Shown here piece by piece: positions 11,691 through 23,690 of a DNA stretch of 64,000 bases. Origin of the DNA: Austropuccinia psidii (lineage: Eukaryota > Basidiomycota > Pucciniomycetes > Pucciniales > Sphaerophragmiaceae); the NCBI GenBank assembly GCA_023105745.1, contig JALGQZ010000019.1:4340001-4404000 (forward strand), written 5' to 3'. A model generated the notes under the pieces. It had not been told where the DNA came from, did not search any database, and saw only the letters and a list, made by a program, of their open reading frames with translations. The position numbers and the translations under genes were made by a program. Position 1 is the stretch's first letter; each line of letters begins with the position of its first letter.

Positions 11691-14103
11691 GGTAAGACAA
11701 GAAAATATTGAAACAGCATCAACAGTAACAAGAATTATTGCTGCAAGTACTCTGAATTCTGACCATAATAGTAAAATTATTATAACTCAGAATAATACAC
11801 CAGAACCAGTTTCTTCTGAATTAAGTAACTTCAATAGAGGTAATACCCTTTGGTAGGCAAAGAATTTGGCCAATAGTAAGTTTTTTGACATAAAATTGCT
11901 ATTTTGAGCTTTTTTGATCATAAAATATGCCTTAAACCAAATCAGGAGCCAGCTATAGCCCCTCATTCAGCTCCTAAAAAGGTAATATATGTGATTATAG
12001 CAGAAGCCAATCAGTTACAGAAGGAAAAGGGTTAGTTGATGACTTCCAAATTAATAAATTATGTCATTCTGAAGCTGATAGTACTGTTTTACCTTCAAAA
12101 AGAGGTGAAATCACTACAAGAAGCCTCAGTGGACATATAAAAAGCCAGCCAGAAGGCCTACAACAATGCATTACAGCACAAAAAGTACCAGATCCTTACA
12201 GAGCTGTGGAAAACCTGCATGAACTCATACCTGACTGTAAGAAAATTCCGGGGTCATCCCAACACTTGAAAGTTACTAAATGGATGGAATACATTAATGG
12301 AAAAGAAGAAGATGATCCTTTTAGCAGCAGAATAGAAGAAAAGCAACCCTCCACCTCCATTTGTAGCAATCCTAAAACAAACAACGTAAGTCTGAGCCAA
12401 ATAAATGAAACACTTATGTGTTTTGAGAAAGTTTTAAGAACAATTAAAACCTCTAATAATGAAAATTTGTTTGGAAATAAGATAAATGAGCAATCTGCCA
12501 TTATCAAAGAGTTAACACAAAAGTATTCTAAATTTAATATTGATGACATAATTGAAACAAGAATCGAACAAGCCATTAATATTATCAAGACAGATAACAA
12601 AAAAGTCCTTGATGAAATTTCAAATTCATTTACTGAAGTAAAGACATATACCATTGCCTTGAAAAAGTGTTTTGATGTTTCAAAAGAAGAAGTATGAAAA
12701 CTAAGAATGAAATCGAATCAAGTCACTGCCGATAAAACAAGACAAACAGAGCTATGGCAGGAACTGACACATAAAGAAGACATGCATGAAATTGAGTAAT
12801 AAATTGAATACAAGCCTTCAAACATGAATTCAGAAACTCCCAAAGGTGTAGCAACAGTAAAATGAATGATATTGAACAAATACTGAACACCTTACCAAGA
12901 ATGTCTACACCTCTGAATCAAAATGAGGGTACAGGAATTCCCAATCCACAAGTATTGGATGCTAAGAATTTGCAGTTAAAGATTGAATTTTCCACTTCTT
13001 TTCATAACTTGGAACCATCAAAGGGCCAAGCACTTTTAAAAGAAGTACCAAAACTTAAAGAATGGCCTCACTCCAGTGGTGAGGGAGAATATGACAATAT
13101 GGAATTTACCAGAGGTATTGACATGATTAAAGGAGATTTTGAATTACCATAAAGATTGGTAACAGCAATATTTAACAGATTGTTTACCAGCTCAGCCCAC
13201 AGATGGTATATTAAATGAAGATAAGCACATGGAAACCAAAGTTGGACTTGGTGGAAAGCCCAAATTATCAACAAATGTGCAAATGATTCTTTGAGGCTTA
13301 AAGTGGAAACAGCCTTTGAATCTTCCAAATTTAATGCTGATAAAGACAAAGCTTTACCATGGTTTTTCCAAAAAAAACAGCTTAACAGCATTGTATCCTG
13401 ACATGTCAGAATTTATTATCCACAGAATAATTTTGAGGCAATGTGGAGGTGACTTTGAGCATGCTGTCAAAAGCAGGACTACTGAAAAATCTTCAGAAGA
13501 AGACATTATCAATATATTGAAAGAAGTAACCACCAGAATCAGAATTTCTTCTATTAGGGTGAATCTCAAAACAAGGTTTAATACACCTTGGAAAGATTCT
13601 GCAGACAAAAATCCCAAAGAAAACTCTAATAATATGAAGTATAAATCTGCAGATATAATCAGAAAGTGCCATATTTTCCAAACCACCAACCACTTAGGCA
13701 ATACATGTCCAAAAAGGGGGAAAAGCAATGAAATTGACATTAAAAAAGAACCTGATATTGAAAAAGATGATAATATAATTGAAGAAAATTCAGATGATAA
13801 GTCATCAATATTTTCTGAATCTTCAAAAGATATAGCAATTATCAATGCCACCTTTGACATAATGGAATCTTATTCCCACTTGCCACAATTAAGGAATGGT
13901 CAACTTGATTTGTCAAAAATTCAAGATTTACAGCTTATGAAGACCAAACCAAACAGGGGAAAAGGTTACACAGCTCGTAACTCCTCTATAACAGAAGTGG
14001 TAATTGACACCAGACCCACTAATCATTCACTCTACCCAGAAGCCTTCTGCTCTTGTGTTGGAAAATCCTTTCTTAAAACTTGTGTACCAAATTTTAAGAC
14101 CGA
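11691..14103 (+). pseudogene. Gag and protease region of element II
   Basis: A Gag-like reading is spread over several frames. A charged helical N-terminal part lies at 12206-12697 (likely coiled coil), a capsid part at 12862-13152 (EWPHSSGEGEYDNMEF) continues in another frame from about 13316 (ALYPDMSEFII), and a damaged zinc knuckle lies near 13662-13710. The knuckle reads KCHIFQTTNHLGNTC, so the second cysteine of the CCHC pattern is replaced by Phe. The protease part near 14030 reads YPEAFCSCVGK where relatives have an LDTGAF-type active site, so the catalytic Asp-Thr-Gly is lost. At least three frame breaks are present. The homologous, better kept Gag is in element III at 30134-32347. 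Confidence 0.75.
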
Positions 14104-15228
14104 TTGTTACCACTTGATGGCATAAAGCTCAAAAGTGCAAGTGATACAATGAAAGCATTGGGAATCTTTGAGACCACTGTCATATTTCCACATATTAATG
14201 GAAATTTAAGAATCACTGTTGAATTTGTTGTTATGGAAAATTACTCCAGTACCCATTCTATATTGGGAAATGACTATTTGATCATGTATGGAATAGACGT
14301 ACATGAAAACAAGGACAGATACTTTACTATTGGAGAAAATAAGCATCAGAAATTTGGCTTTTTACTGTTGAAAAGAAAAATTAAAATAAGAAAGGTAGCA
14401 CCAGTCAACTTGGAGTTGGAAAGATTCAAATCTGAACAGCTAAATGAAGCTGGAATAAGCGTTCATCTGAATGACAAACAGGAAAATGAAATCTCTGCCC
14501 TTTTATATGACCACAGAGAATCATTTTCATCATAAAAAGAACCTTTGGGAGCAATTATTGGTCATGAAGTTGACATCATCCTTAATATTGAGAGACCTTA
14601 TCAGCTACTCTTAAGGAAACCTGCATATCCAGCAAGTCCTAAATCAAGAGGAGCTCTGGGAATTCATATTGAAGAACCTCAAGACCTTGGTGGAATAAGA
14701 AAGGTTGGCCATAATGAGGAAGTAGAAATAACTACACCAGTAATAGTGGCATGGCATAATGGAAAATCTAGAATGGTTGGGGACTTTAGAGCTCTGAACA
14801 CTTACACTGTTACAGACAGGTGCCCAATACCAATAATCCAAATTTCCCTTACCCAGATATCTAAAACAGTGAATATTATCACTATGGATTCCCTTAAAGT
14901 ATTTCTTCAGAATGTGGTGACACCAATGGCAAGAAAATACTTGGGAATCATCGTTCATTGTGGACTATATGAATATTTGAGGATGCCTTTTGGTATTAAG
15001 AATGCACCTCCACACTTCCAAAGAATGATGAATAAAATCTTCCCTGAAAAACCTTCAGAAAGATGGTTAATTATTAAATTGATGAAAATATTGTCTGTTA
15101 CAAAACTTGGGAAGAAACGTCATACAGATTATCCAGGGTTTTGACAAAATTTCAACCTGTGAAAACAAGAATTTCTTTAAAGAAATTCCATTTTGGATTT
15201 GAAGAACTTGAAGAACTGGGACATGTTG
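14104..15228 (+). pseudogene. Protease end and reverse transcriptase of element II
   Basis: The end of the protease (ILGNDYLIMYGIDVHENKD, near 14270) is followed by an RT with recognisable VGHNEEVEITTPVI, GDFRALNTYTV, ITMDSLKVFLQN and MPFGIKNAP motifs (14700-15010). A TAA interrupts the frame at 14533-14535. The catalytic YIDD box is destroyed: after GWLII-like sequence near 15065 the frame reads KLMK, and the alternative frame reads IDEN. The coding sequence runs up to GHVV and stops at the LTR of element III. The enzyme would copy element RNA into DNA, but this copy is inactive. Confidence 0.8.
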
Positions 15229-16666
15229 TGTCAGGATGAGTCTATGATAAAGGTGTATATAAGTATTTACAGGCTTTAACTATGACTGTGATCCGGTAAA
15301 AATAGCTTTAAAAGATAATAAAGTTGATAATGAATGATTAAATTAAGATATCAAGGGCTTTACTATAGAGATATAGTGGTGGTGAGCGCTGTTGAAAGCC
15401 CTGGGTGCAGCTTTACCTGTTGGGTTACAATAATAAAGACTACAATACTTTTAATTTAAGAGTATACCTTATTATTAACAAAGAGTAAAACTGTTTTTGA
15501 CAGTTTACTACGTAGGTTATTCAAGAGCAGGATGAGGAAAGCTATTCTGGCTGTGAAAAGCCTCCTTTTTATCCTGAAATGGGATGGAAAGGGTGCTAGA
15601 CCTTTCCACATAGAGGAAGTGAAGATTTTTTCACTTTCTAGTACTGGCTTGTGGTTTGCAAACAGCCTGTATAACCTGTATTGGGCTCAGATGTGGTCTT
15701 GAAACCACATCTGGGCGGTTTTCACCAATACAGGGTGAATATTTTAATCTGGGGACCTCACAGCCTGATTGTGACGTGTATGACGGGTAGAATGCTGTAC
15801 AGGACCGTATGGGACCCCAGAATTGACTGGAATATGAGGTATTGAAGTAAAAACATGCTCCTTTGTCTATTTGACACCTCATATTCATGGTTATGGGATA
15901 TTATCCCATGGTAAGGCTGTTTATGACAGCAGGTGGGATTTCGACCTTAAAACAGCCATAACTTTGTCAATTATTGAGATATCAACCTCAAAATTGGTTC
16001 AGTGTGTAGCCCTGTATGTGCTCTACACAATTGTACCTCATTTGATATGGGTATCATTAAATATGGCAAAGTTATCCCATGTACAAGGTTTTTGTACCTT
16101 TGCTGGTTTTGGGCAAAAAGCTGTATTGAGCTTGTTTGTGCCATAACTTTTGTTCTAGTTGAGCTATGGGGAAATGGATGGCACCATCAGATAGCCCTGA
16201 TTGTGCTTTTTCCAAAAATACCCCACTTCAGGTATCCCACACTAAAACTGTAGAAGTTAGATGGGAGGTGAATATTTTGTTCACCCTTATTTGGCCTGAA
16301 ATTGACCATAACTCCAGTAATATTGGTGCTAGCTCAGTTTGGCTGGTACCATTGGATATCCCTGGCTTAGAGATTCATTCTGAATATCCATTTGATGGGG
16401 TTAAGCCTCTCCTTCTAGATTTTAGATGAGAGGTGAAAATTAAGGTTTATGCTCAGCAAGAACTTTGAGCAGGAATAACTTTGTTATTTCTTGTCCTATG
16501 GTGATGGGACTTATATTTTCATAAAGAGGTGAGTTTCCTCTTTTGTTTGATACTTTTTGAGCCTATTTGGCTCAGCTCCATGCTTTGGTGGTATTTTGGC
16601 TATACCATTGGTTTATGGTATTTTGGCTGTCATGCTTGTGCTCTGGTTTTGAGTCACAGGCTGACA
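15229..16666 (-). repeat. 3' LTR of element III
   Basis: The + strand reads TGTCAGGATGAGTC at the left end and CACAGGCTGACA at the right end, so the LTR has a 6-bp terminal inverted repeat TGTCAG/CTGACA. The copy is complete at 1438 bp. It matches 33276-34676 with many scattered substitutions. Confidence 0.9.
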
Positions 16667-16686
16667 TACCCTCCCTCTAAAAAAGG
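16667..16686 (-). other. Polypurine tract of element III
   Basis: On the minus strand this is a T-run, then AGAGGGAGGGTA, directly before the 3' LTR. It is close to the tract of element I. Confidence 0.8.
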
Positions 16687-16690
16687 CTCA

Positions 16691-19340
16691 TCATTGATGA
16701 GACTGCTCAGTCCTCCTAGAGGCTCTGAATCACCATAAATGAAGGTTCCCATCTGGTATGGCATCCTCTGCCAACCATTTGTCTTTATCTGCTGTCTGGT
16801 TCTTGAATCTGACTAGGTATGGTCTTTGATCCTTCCCATTCAGTCTGATCTTCCTGGCCCTGAAGATCTTACTCACAGGTCCAGGGGAGTCTTCCACTTC
16901 CACTATCTCTTTTGGTGTGGGGTTCTTTCTCCTTGAGGGAAATTTGTCCTCCTCTGTCTGGAAGTATGGTTTGACAAAACTCACTGGAAAGACTGGATGT
17001 TTCCTTGAAACCTCCTCAGTGAGTTTGACTTCCACTGCATTTTTTCCTATCAACTTAATGATAGTAAAAGCTCCTAAAAAAGAGTCTCTCATCATTTTAG
17101 TTCCTTTGAGATTGTTGAAGTTCAGTGTAGACACTAGCACCTGGTCCCCTTCCTTGAAGTCAGGTTCCATATGTGATTTGTCCCAATTCTGCTTATTGTA
17201 TTCTTTTGCCTCAGCTATTCATTTGGCAGCTGTGTCACAGGCCCTCTTCCACATATCATGGAAGTCTTTGGCTGTGGGGTGGATAGTCAGGAGATTTTTC
17301 TTCAAGTGATCCACAGGCAACAGGGGCTTCCACCCTTTCTCCACCAGTGCAGGTGTTTTACCTGTGGTGGAGTGCTGGCTTGTATTATAAGCCAGTTGGA
17401 CTGCTGGTAAGAGGGTAACCCAATCATGGGTGTATCCCTCATGGTCCTTGTATTCCATGCCATAGGCACAGAATCTTCTGAGGATGTCCTCCATTGTTTG
17501 GATCATCCTCTCAGCTAGGCCATCTGTTTGTGGATGGTAAGCTGTGGAAAAAGAAAGTTTGGTACCAAGCATGTCATATACGTTAGTCCAAAATTCAGAT
17601 GTGAATTTTGGGTCCCTATCACTAATGATGATCTTAGGGACTCCACAGGTAGATATGATGTTATTCCAAAACAACAGAGCAGTATCCATGGCTGTGTCTT
17701 CCTTATGGCATGGTAGACTCCTCATGATCTTGCTAAACCTATCAACTATGATCAAACAGGCATTATAGTTTTCTTTGCCCCCTGGTACAAGTCCTGTTAC
17801 CCAGGCCATGTTGATGGTTTCCCATGGGTGTTTGGGTTCTTCTATGTGTTGAAGCAACCCATACTTCTTCCCATGTTTCCTATTTGCCTTTTGGCATCTT
17901 TCACAAGTGTTGATGTATTCACTCAACTCTTGTTCCCACTTGGGCCACCAAGCTGTGCTTGCTACCCTCTCTTTGGTCCTGTCCTCACTCATGTGTCCTA
18001 TATAGGGGCAGTCATGGCATTCTTGTAGGATCAATGAGATGTGGTCTCTGTCTACCACTGTGAGTGCACTTGTGTGCTTTTCTCTGTGGTAGAGCAGGCC
18101 ATCTATAAGAAAAAACTTATTATCCTTATAGGCCCTCAACCAGGGTTCCTCCAGCTGGGTTTCCAGTTCTGGGCTCCTGTACTTTTGTTGAAGGAGTTGG
18201 AGTAGTATGCTACACTGTTTGTGTTTGGCATAAGACTTCTGTACTGCACTAAAGAATTCATTGTGCAGTTCTGAGGAACTTATTCCCAGTATGGGAGTTT
18301 CTGTCCCTTCTGAGTCATGGTTTCCACTGTCAAGGGTACCACTTTCTGGTGCCCATTCAGAAAATCTGAAGTTCTTCCTCCTATCTATTTCCACGAAATG
18401 GATAGGGATTTTTGCTGCAACTTCTGGGTCATAGGCTGGATTGCTTGTGACATTGTCCAGTGGCCATCTGCTGAGGCCATCTGCATTGGTATGGCTTTTA
18501 CTATCCTTGTATATGATGGTCCTGTTCCCTCTATACTCCTGGATGGCTATTTGCCATCTCAGCATATGTCTATTTGTAGTCTTCATTTTTAGTAAAGACT
18601 TCAAGGCTGTGCAGTCTGTGTAGACTTCAAAGACTGCACCCTCCAAATAATAATGGAGTTTTTCTAGAGCCCAGACTAGACATAGACATTCAGTCTGGGT
18701 GGCCCCATACCTGGCTTCTGAATCTTTCAGTTGCCTAGAGATGTAAGATATTACACCCTCTCTTGGTTCACCATCCACAATTTGTCTTTGGTGAAGGGCT
18801 GCTCCTAAGCCTTGGCTGCATGCTGCATCTATATATAACTTGAATGGTAGTTCAAAGTCAGGTAAGATGAGAACTGGTGCATTGGTGAGTTCATATTTGA
18901 TTCTCTCATATGAATCCCTCCTTTCCTTGGTTATTTCAAAAACTACATTTTTTGAACATAACTTGTAAGAACTACTAGTTATGTGTGAAAATCTTTTGAT
19001 ATGGTTTCTATAGTAGCTAGCAAACCCAAGGAAAGATTGCATCTCTTTGATGTTCTTTGGTACTGGTTTTTGCAGTACTTCTGCTACTTTGTTCTGGTCA
19101 ATTGCCAGACCAAGACCTGAGACTTTGTGTCCTAGAGCTAGTAGCTCTTGTTGGCCAAAATTACACTTTTTGAGTGAAATTTTCAGATTAATGGGTATAA
19201 ATTTACTTAGAACTCTGTCTATGTATTGTACATGGTCTTCCCATGTCTCTGAGTATATAATGATATCACTTCCATTATTTCTTCTTGAAATATGGTGTCC
19301 ATCATCCTTTGGAAGTGGGCTGGTGCATTCTTGATGCCAA
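16691..19340 (-). pseudogene. RT 3' part, RNase H and integrase of element III
   Basis: Frame from the element IV insertion to the stop at 16691-16693. Order: the second half of RT ([12 protein letters not shown] near 19250, thumb), RNase H ([16 protein letters not shown] near 18830; [11 protein letters not shown]), the HHCC zinc finger of integrase (HDCPYIGHM ... CERCQKAN, 17880-18020), the catalytic core and a chromodomain-like tail (QRPYLVRFKNQ near 16810). Damage: about 26 bp are deleted near 19270 and take out the RT YIDD box with a frameshift. The first integrase aspartate is Ala (INMAWVTG, near 17800). There is an in-frame TGA near 17217-17219 and another near 16730, next to an Arg-to-Trp change. 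The second and third integrase acidic residues (SDRDPKF, QTDGLAE) remain. Not functional. Confidence 0.85.
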
Positions 19341-19345
19341 ATGAC

Positions 19346-21001
19346 TGTCACAGGGGCTCTTATGGAAGAAAGAGGGCCTGGCACTCAGGAATCAAGAACT
19401 CACTTGGAGGGCTCCAAAGATGATAAGAAATACTATGGAATATATTTCTTAAGCAGGAAATAGAGAAAGGACAAATATGCCAAAGATAACAAAGGGTAAG
19501 AAGAATGAAGCCAGAGGCCAAAATAAAAGAAGCCAACCAAGTGAATCCTCAATTCACTGTTTCAACCTGCCAGAATGAACAATGGAATTAGTAAAGGATA
19601 TGACCACCAATATCCACTGACAGGCGAAGAAAGAAAAGAGAAAAAAGGTGCTAATGACTGACTTAAGATTATCAGTATTAACTTTAATAATGTAAAAGAA
19701 AATAAGGATAAAAATAAATCCAATATATTAATTAACTGGGGAAAAAGTCCCCAGGTGATGGAAGGTGGCCGGTATATGTGAAAAGCTGGAAGATTGATCC
19801 TGGAAGGTGGATCAATGACTGTATTGTCCGAATCGGGAAATACAGTTCTGGCCATCTTGAAATTTGAACTGTGTGGTGGAATTCACACAGTGGAATAAGA
19901 AATGGCCCAATTGGGCCAAGGCCATACAGGTTGATTGAATAAGGCCTGTACGGATGAATTGGGTTGTCCAAGGAGTATTGAATACTTGATGTCTTGACAA
20001 CTGATTTAAATGATGTAATACCTCTTGAGAATTGACCTTAGAATAATCCTGAATGAATTGTACCAACCCAACTCCTGCAGATACAGGTGGTTGGGATCCT
20101 TGAATGATCATCTGAATTGCCGCCATGGATTGCCAGACTGATGAGCTGAAAAGTCCTCCTTCGAAATGGGCGTTGGAATTATGGACCTTGAAATGGAAAG
20201 GTGGAATTGGGTCCTGAAAACGTCACCATTGGATTGCTGAGCAAGAATGGTGCATAATGGTATATAATACCATATATGCACCACACTTGCAATCTTGGGT
20301 ACGGAGTGCATGAAGGAAAAGAAGGAATTCCCCTTAAGTTGAGGGGAAGGCTTTGCTGAGCTGATCTGGTGGCCTCTGGTGGTTGCCAGAGGCCATGGTG
20401 GTCCATGGCCAAAATTGGGTCCTATGGGATTTATGGCCAAAATAGTGTCCAAGAGGGATTTGGTCATTTTTGGGCCCAAGGAAGTCATGGCCAAAATTGG
20501 CTCAGGTGGGCCCAATTGTGGTTTGGGGCCCATCTGGCTGGCCCCTTTGGCCTCATTGGATTAGGCCAAAAGGGGCCTAATTGGGCTACGGACCGCGGCC
20601 CACGGTCCGTACGGACCGTAGAAGCCGTAGGGGGCCTAAATGGCCCAAAAAGGCCATTTAGGCCAAAACCCCCATAATGAAAGGGGTTGGCCAGGGGCCA
20701 ATGATGATGGCTAGGGGGTCCAGAACCCCCTGGAAGATAAAAGGACCCCCCCCAGGCCCAAAATAAAAGATGAAGGCCTGGGGGTTGGTGAGGTGGAAAT
20801 TGGCCAAGAAGGCCAATGATGGCAGGATATGGCCTGAGGCCATAAATGATGGTTGAGAGGGGCTATGGCGTAAAAACCATAAAACACCCAAGGGGGCCAA
20901 TTGGCCATAAAGGACATGACGTGACCAATTGGCCCCATCTGGGCTCCAGGTTGGATTGCCGCAGCCATCAAGGAGGAGGGCCAAAACTCGTGGTTGTGAC
21001 A
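19346..21001 (-). repeat. 3' LTR of element IV
   Basis: The + strand begins TGTCACAGGGGCTC and ends CGTGGTTGTGACA, a 7-bp inverted terminal repeat (TGTCACA/TGTGACA). The part at 20500-20990 is GC-rich, unlike most of the window. It contains a perfect 18-bp palindrome at 20602-20619 and a hairpin AGGGGGT/ACCCCCT at 20713-20731. The ORFs on either strand of this LTR are short and are not believable genes. Confidence 0.9.
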
Positions 21002-21020
21002 GTACCCCCCTACCTTGAAT
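21002..21020 (-). other. Polypurine tract of element IV
   Basis: On the minus strand AAGGTAGGGGGGTAC lies directly before the 3' LTR start TGTCACAACC. Confidence 0.8.
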
Positions 21021-21791
21021 GGTGAGCTCCTGAGCACCAAGATAAGGTAGAAGCCTGTTGAGGCTATTAAGACGGATTGGACGGAGGGATTCCAGAGGTA
21101 TTTGATCTTTGAAAAGAAAAATGTTGAACTGATAATAGTGTTGGCATATGAATTCAAGTTCACGTAGTCTTCTCTTGACATTTGGCTTTGAAAATGTTGA
21201 AGGATTGAATTGACGTAGAATTTTGGCATAAAGATTATAATAAAAGAAAATTGAAATGATAAAGAAAGAAAATAAAAGAAAATGAAACAAAACAGAAAAA
21301 GAAAATAAAAAGAAAAATTTTGAGGGGGAGTCCAATCTTCATCACGGATTTTGAGAATTGACTTGAGAGTGGCCAGGGTACCTGGAAAAGAGATTTGGTG
21401 CCAGGTGCTCACAAAGTGGCCAAGGTGATGTTTTGGACAGATTGTAGACCCCTCGGGGAAGTGCACACCGGGAGAGGAACTTACTTTTGGTAGTTGCCAA
21501 TCCCGCCAGTGCCATGAAAGGAAAACAAACTTGTTAAGGATTGGATTGAATTGGGAAACTTGGAAAAGAAGTAACAGGGTGAATGGTCCATTTGTCCAAG
21601 TGAAAATGGCCATAATTTTGGAATTGAATGTTGAAAAGCCAGGCGAAGATCTGTGTCCAAAATTGCAAAGTGCTCACAGAGTGGCCAGGGTGATGCTTAC
21701 AACAGATAAGGGTAGAATACCCCGAAAGGTGCATACCAGGAGTGGGACTTACTTTTGGTAATTCCTCTCCCCACCAAGCACCATAAATGAA
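21021..21791 (-). repeat. 3' untranslated region of element IV with a direct repeat
   Basis: Non-coding stretch between the chromodomain stop and the polypurine tract. It holds two diverged direct copies of about 120 bp, at 21405-21527 and 21670-21788. Both run from GTGCTCACA(A/G)AGTGGCCA through GGAACTTACTTTTGGTA / GGGACTTACTTTTGGTA to a short ACCATAAATG-like end. Confidence 0.7.
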
Positions 21792-23330
21792 TCAAGCTTT
21801 TGAAGAATTGGGACCCAGCTTGTCAGGATATAAAGAATGAAAATCTTTGACAAGTTCAGGACAATTCTTGAGGTTTTCGGCTGGTTCCCAAGTGGATCTT
21901 TCTGGGTCTTGACTGAAACCTTTCCATTCCACCAGATACCATAATTTTCTTCTCTTGAGCTCTGAGTCCAGTATTTGAGAGACTTCCCATTCCTCTTCTT
22001 CTTCAATGATGATTGGAGGAGGAGGCTATTGATGCCGCTTTGGGATTGTTGATGTATTGGCTGGTTCCAAAAGTGAGATATGGAAGACTGGATGGATGGA
22101 TTTCCATTGAGATGGAAGCTTGAGGTGGTAAGCATGAGAACTGACTTTCTTCAAGATTGGAAAAGGACCCAACCATCTTTTGGATAGTTTTTTGGTGGGT
22201 CTGGTTGATTTGATTTTCTTGGAAGAAAGCCATACCATGTCACCAGGATTGAAAGCAGGTGGACTTGCTCTACATTTATCTGCATACCTCTTAAACCGGC
22301 TTATGGCGATTTCAAGTTCTCTCTTGACATCTTACTGTACTGATTGGATTTTTGTTGATAACTTTCCAGCAGGAGTGTCTTGAGTGATGTGAACTGAATC
22401 AAATTGTGGATCTCTTCCATAAACAGTGAAAAATGGTGATTGCTTGGTTGAAGAGTGATCAGAATTATTGTAGGCAAATTCAGCCAGAGGGAGCCAGGTG
22501 TTCCAATCATCTTGATGATAACTGACATACATCCGAAGATACTGTTCTAGTATCTGATTTACCCTCTCTGTCTGTCCATCAGTTTCTGGGTGATAAGCAG
22601 TTGACAAGTCTCTTGAAATCTTGAGCTGCTGACAAAGATTGGTCCAGAAGGAAGAAACGAAGAGTGAACCTCTATCACTGACAATGCTTGATGGAAGGCC
22701 ATGCTTTGAGAAAATATTCTTGATGAATAAATGGGCAAAATCCAGTGAAGTGATTGAAGACATTGTTGGAATAAAAACCGCCATTTTTGAGAATCTGTCC
22801 ACTATGACAAGGATTGAGTCAAAGGAATTGGACAGTGGCAGTTGAGTGATGAAATGCATTGAGAGGCAAATCCAAGGACCATTTGGAATTGGAAGAGGCT
22901 TGAGGAATCCAAACTTCTTATGATGAATATTCTTGTTTCTTGAGCACTGTTGACAGGATGAAACATAATCCTTGATGAATTGAGTCATGCCGGACCAGTG
23001 GAAATCCCGCTCGACAAGTTTGAGAGTCTTCTCTTGGCCAGGGTGTCCAGCTAGAGGAGAATCGTGATGCTTTTGAAGAATGCTGAGTTGAATTGTGGAG
23101 TCATTTGGGACTACCACCCGATCTTTGAAGAGAAGAAGTTGGGAGGAGGAATCAAGAGAATAATCTTGGACAGATTTACCTTTACCCAAATCTTCAAGGA
23201 TACTTCTGTACTGAGGATCTTGCCAAACTGCCTTCTGAATTGAGTCAATCAGATTTGAAAATGACTCCACCTTGACTGCAAAGAACTTTGAGGGTTGAAC
23301 TTCATCTTGCTTAATTATAAACGTTGTCCC
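21792..23330 (-). pseudogene. Integrase and chromodomain of element IV
   Basis: A single minus-strand frame with two nonsense codons (22332-22334 TAA and 22026-22028 TAG) and a true stop at 21792-21794. Order: HHCC zinc finger (HHDSPLAGH ... CQQC, 22940-23070), catalytic core, GPY/F part (RWLGPFPILKKV near 22160), Glu-rich linker and a chromodomain (LWYLVEWKGF, near 21930). The first catalytic aspartate is His (ICLSMHFITQLP, near 22855), while VSDRGSLF and ETDGQTERVN keep the other two acids. Chromodomains on gypsy integrases are known to guide insertion to particular chromatin. This copy cannot make an active integrase. The frame joins RNase H after a small deletion near 23320. Confidence 0.85.
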
Positions 23331-23690
23331 GACGTGATAAAGCATCCGGAAGAGTAGCCAGGCTGCCAGGGAGGTAAGTGATTGAGAAATGAAATTCAGA
23401 AAGGAATTCAGCCCAACGGGCTTGACGGCGAGTAAGGATCTTTGATGACATAAAGTACTGAAGAGAAGAATGATCGGTGAGAACTTCAAAAGGGGAAGAC
23501 AGAGAAAGAAGAAAAGCCCTCCAGCGCTTGAGAGCCCAGACTATGCCAAGGAGTTCCTTGTCATGAATCTCATAGTTAAGCTCCGCTGGAATAAGCTTGC
23601 GGCTGTCGAATGCAATGGGATGTTTTCCTGAGTCAGAGACCTGACTCAGTACAGCACCCAAGGCATAATCGGATGCATTGGTCTCTACAA
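23311..23690 (-). pseudogene. RNase H region of element IV
   Basis: The minus strand encodes ETNASDYALGAVLSQV, HDKELLGIVWALKRWR and VLTDHSSLQYF, the RNase H of Ty3/gypsy Pol. The first catalytic aspartate of the usual ETDAS motif reads Asn here (near 23675). A frameshift near 23690 separates it from RT. The connection to the integrase frame near 23320 is also out of frame. Confidence 0.8.

Larger units (their letters stand above)
9632..15228 (+). mobile_element. Gypsy element II, 5' part
   Basis: A degenerate Ty3/gypsy element on the plus strand: 5' LTR, leader, Gag, protease and most of the reverse transcriptase. It is interrupted at 15229 by element III and resumes at 34677 with RNase H, then is interrupted again at 35404 by CACTA copy 2. 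Its 3' LTR would be beyond the window. The five bases before its LTR are CCTTC (9627-9631). Their partner should follow the missing 3' LTR. Confidence 0.8.

Noticed and set aside
19562..21613. Several frames of 60-300 codons on both strands in the LTRs of element IV and the next 600 bp (repeated at 27697-29185)
   Set aside because: They lie in LTR or 3' untranslated sequence, are low in complexity (Gly/Pro/Trp from the GGCC-rich repeat) and differ between the two LTRs only by neutral-looking changes.
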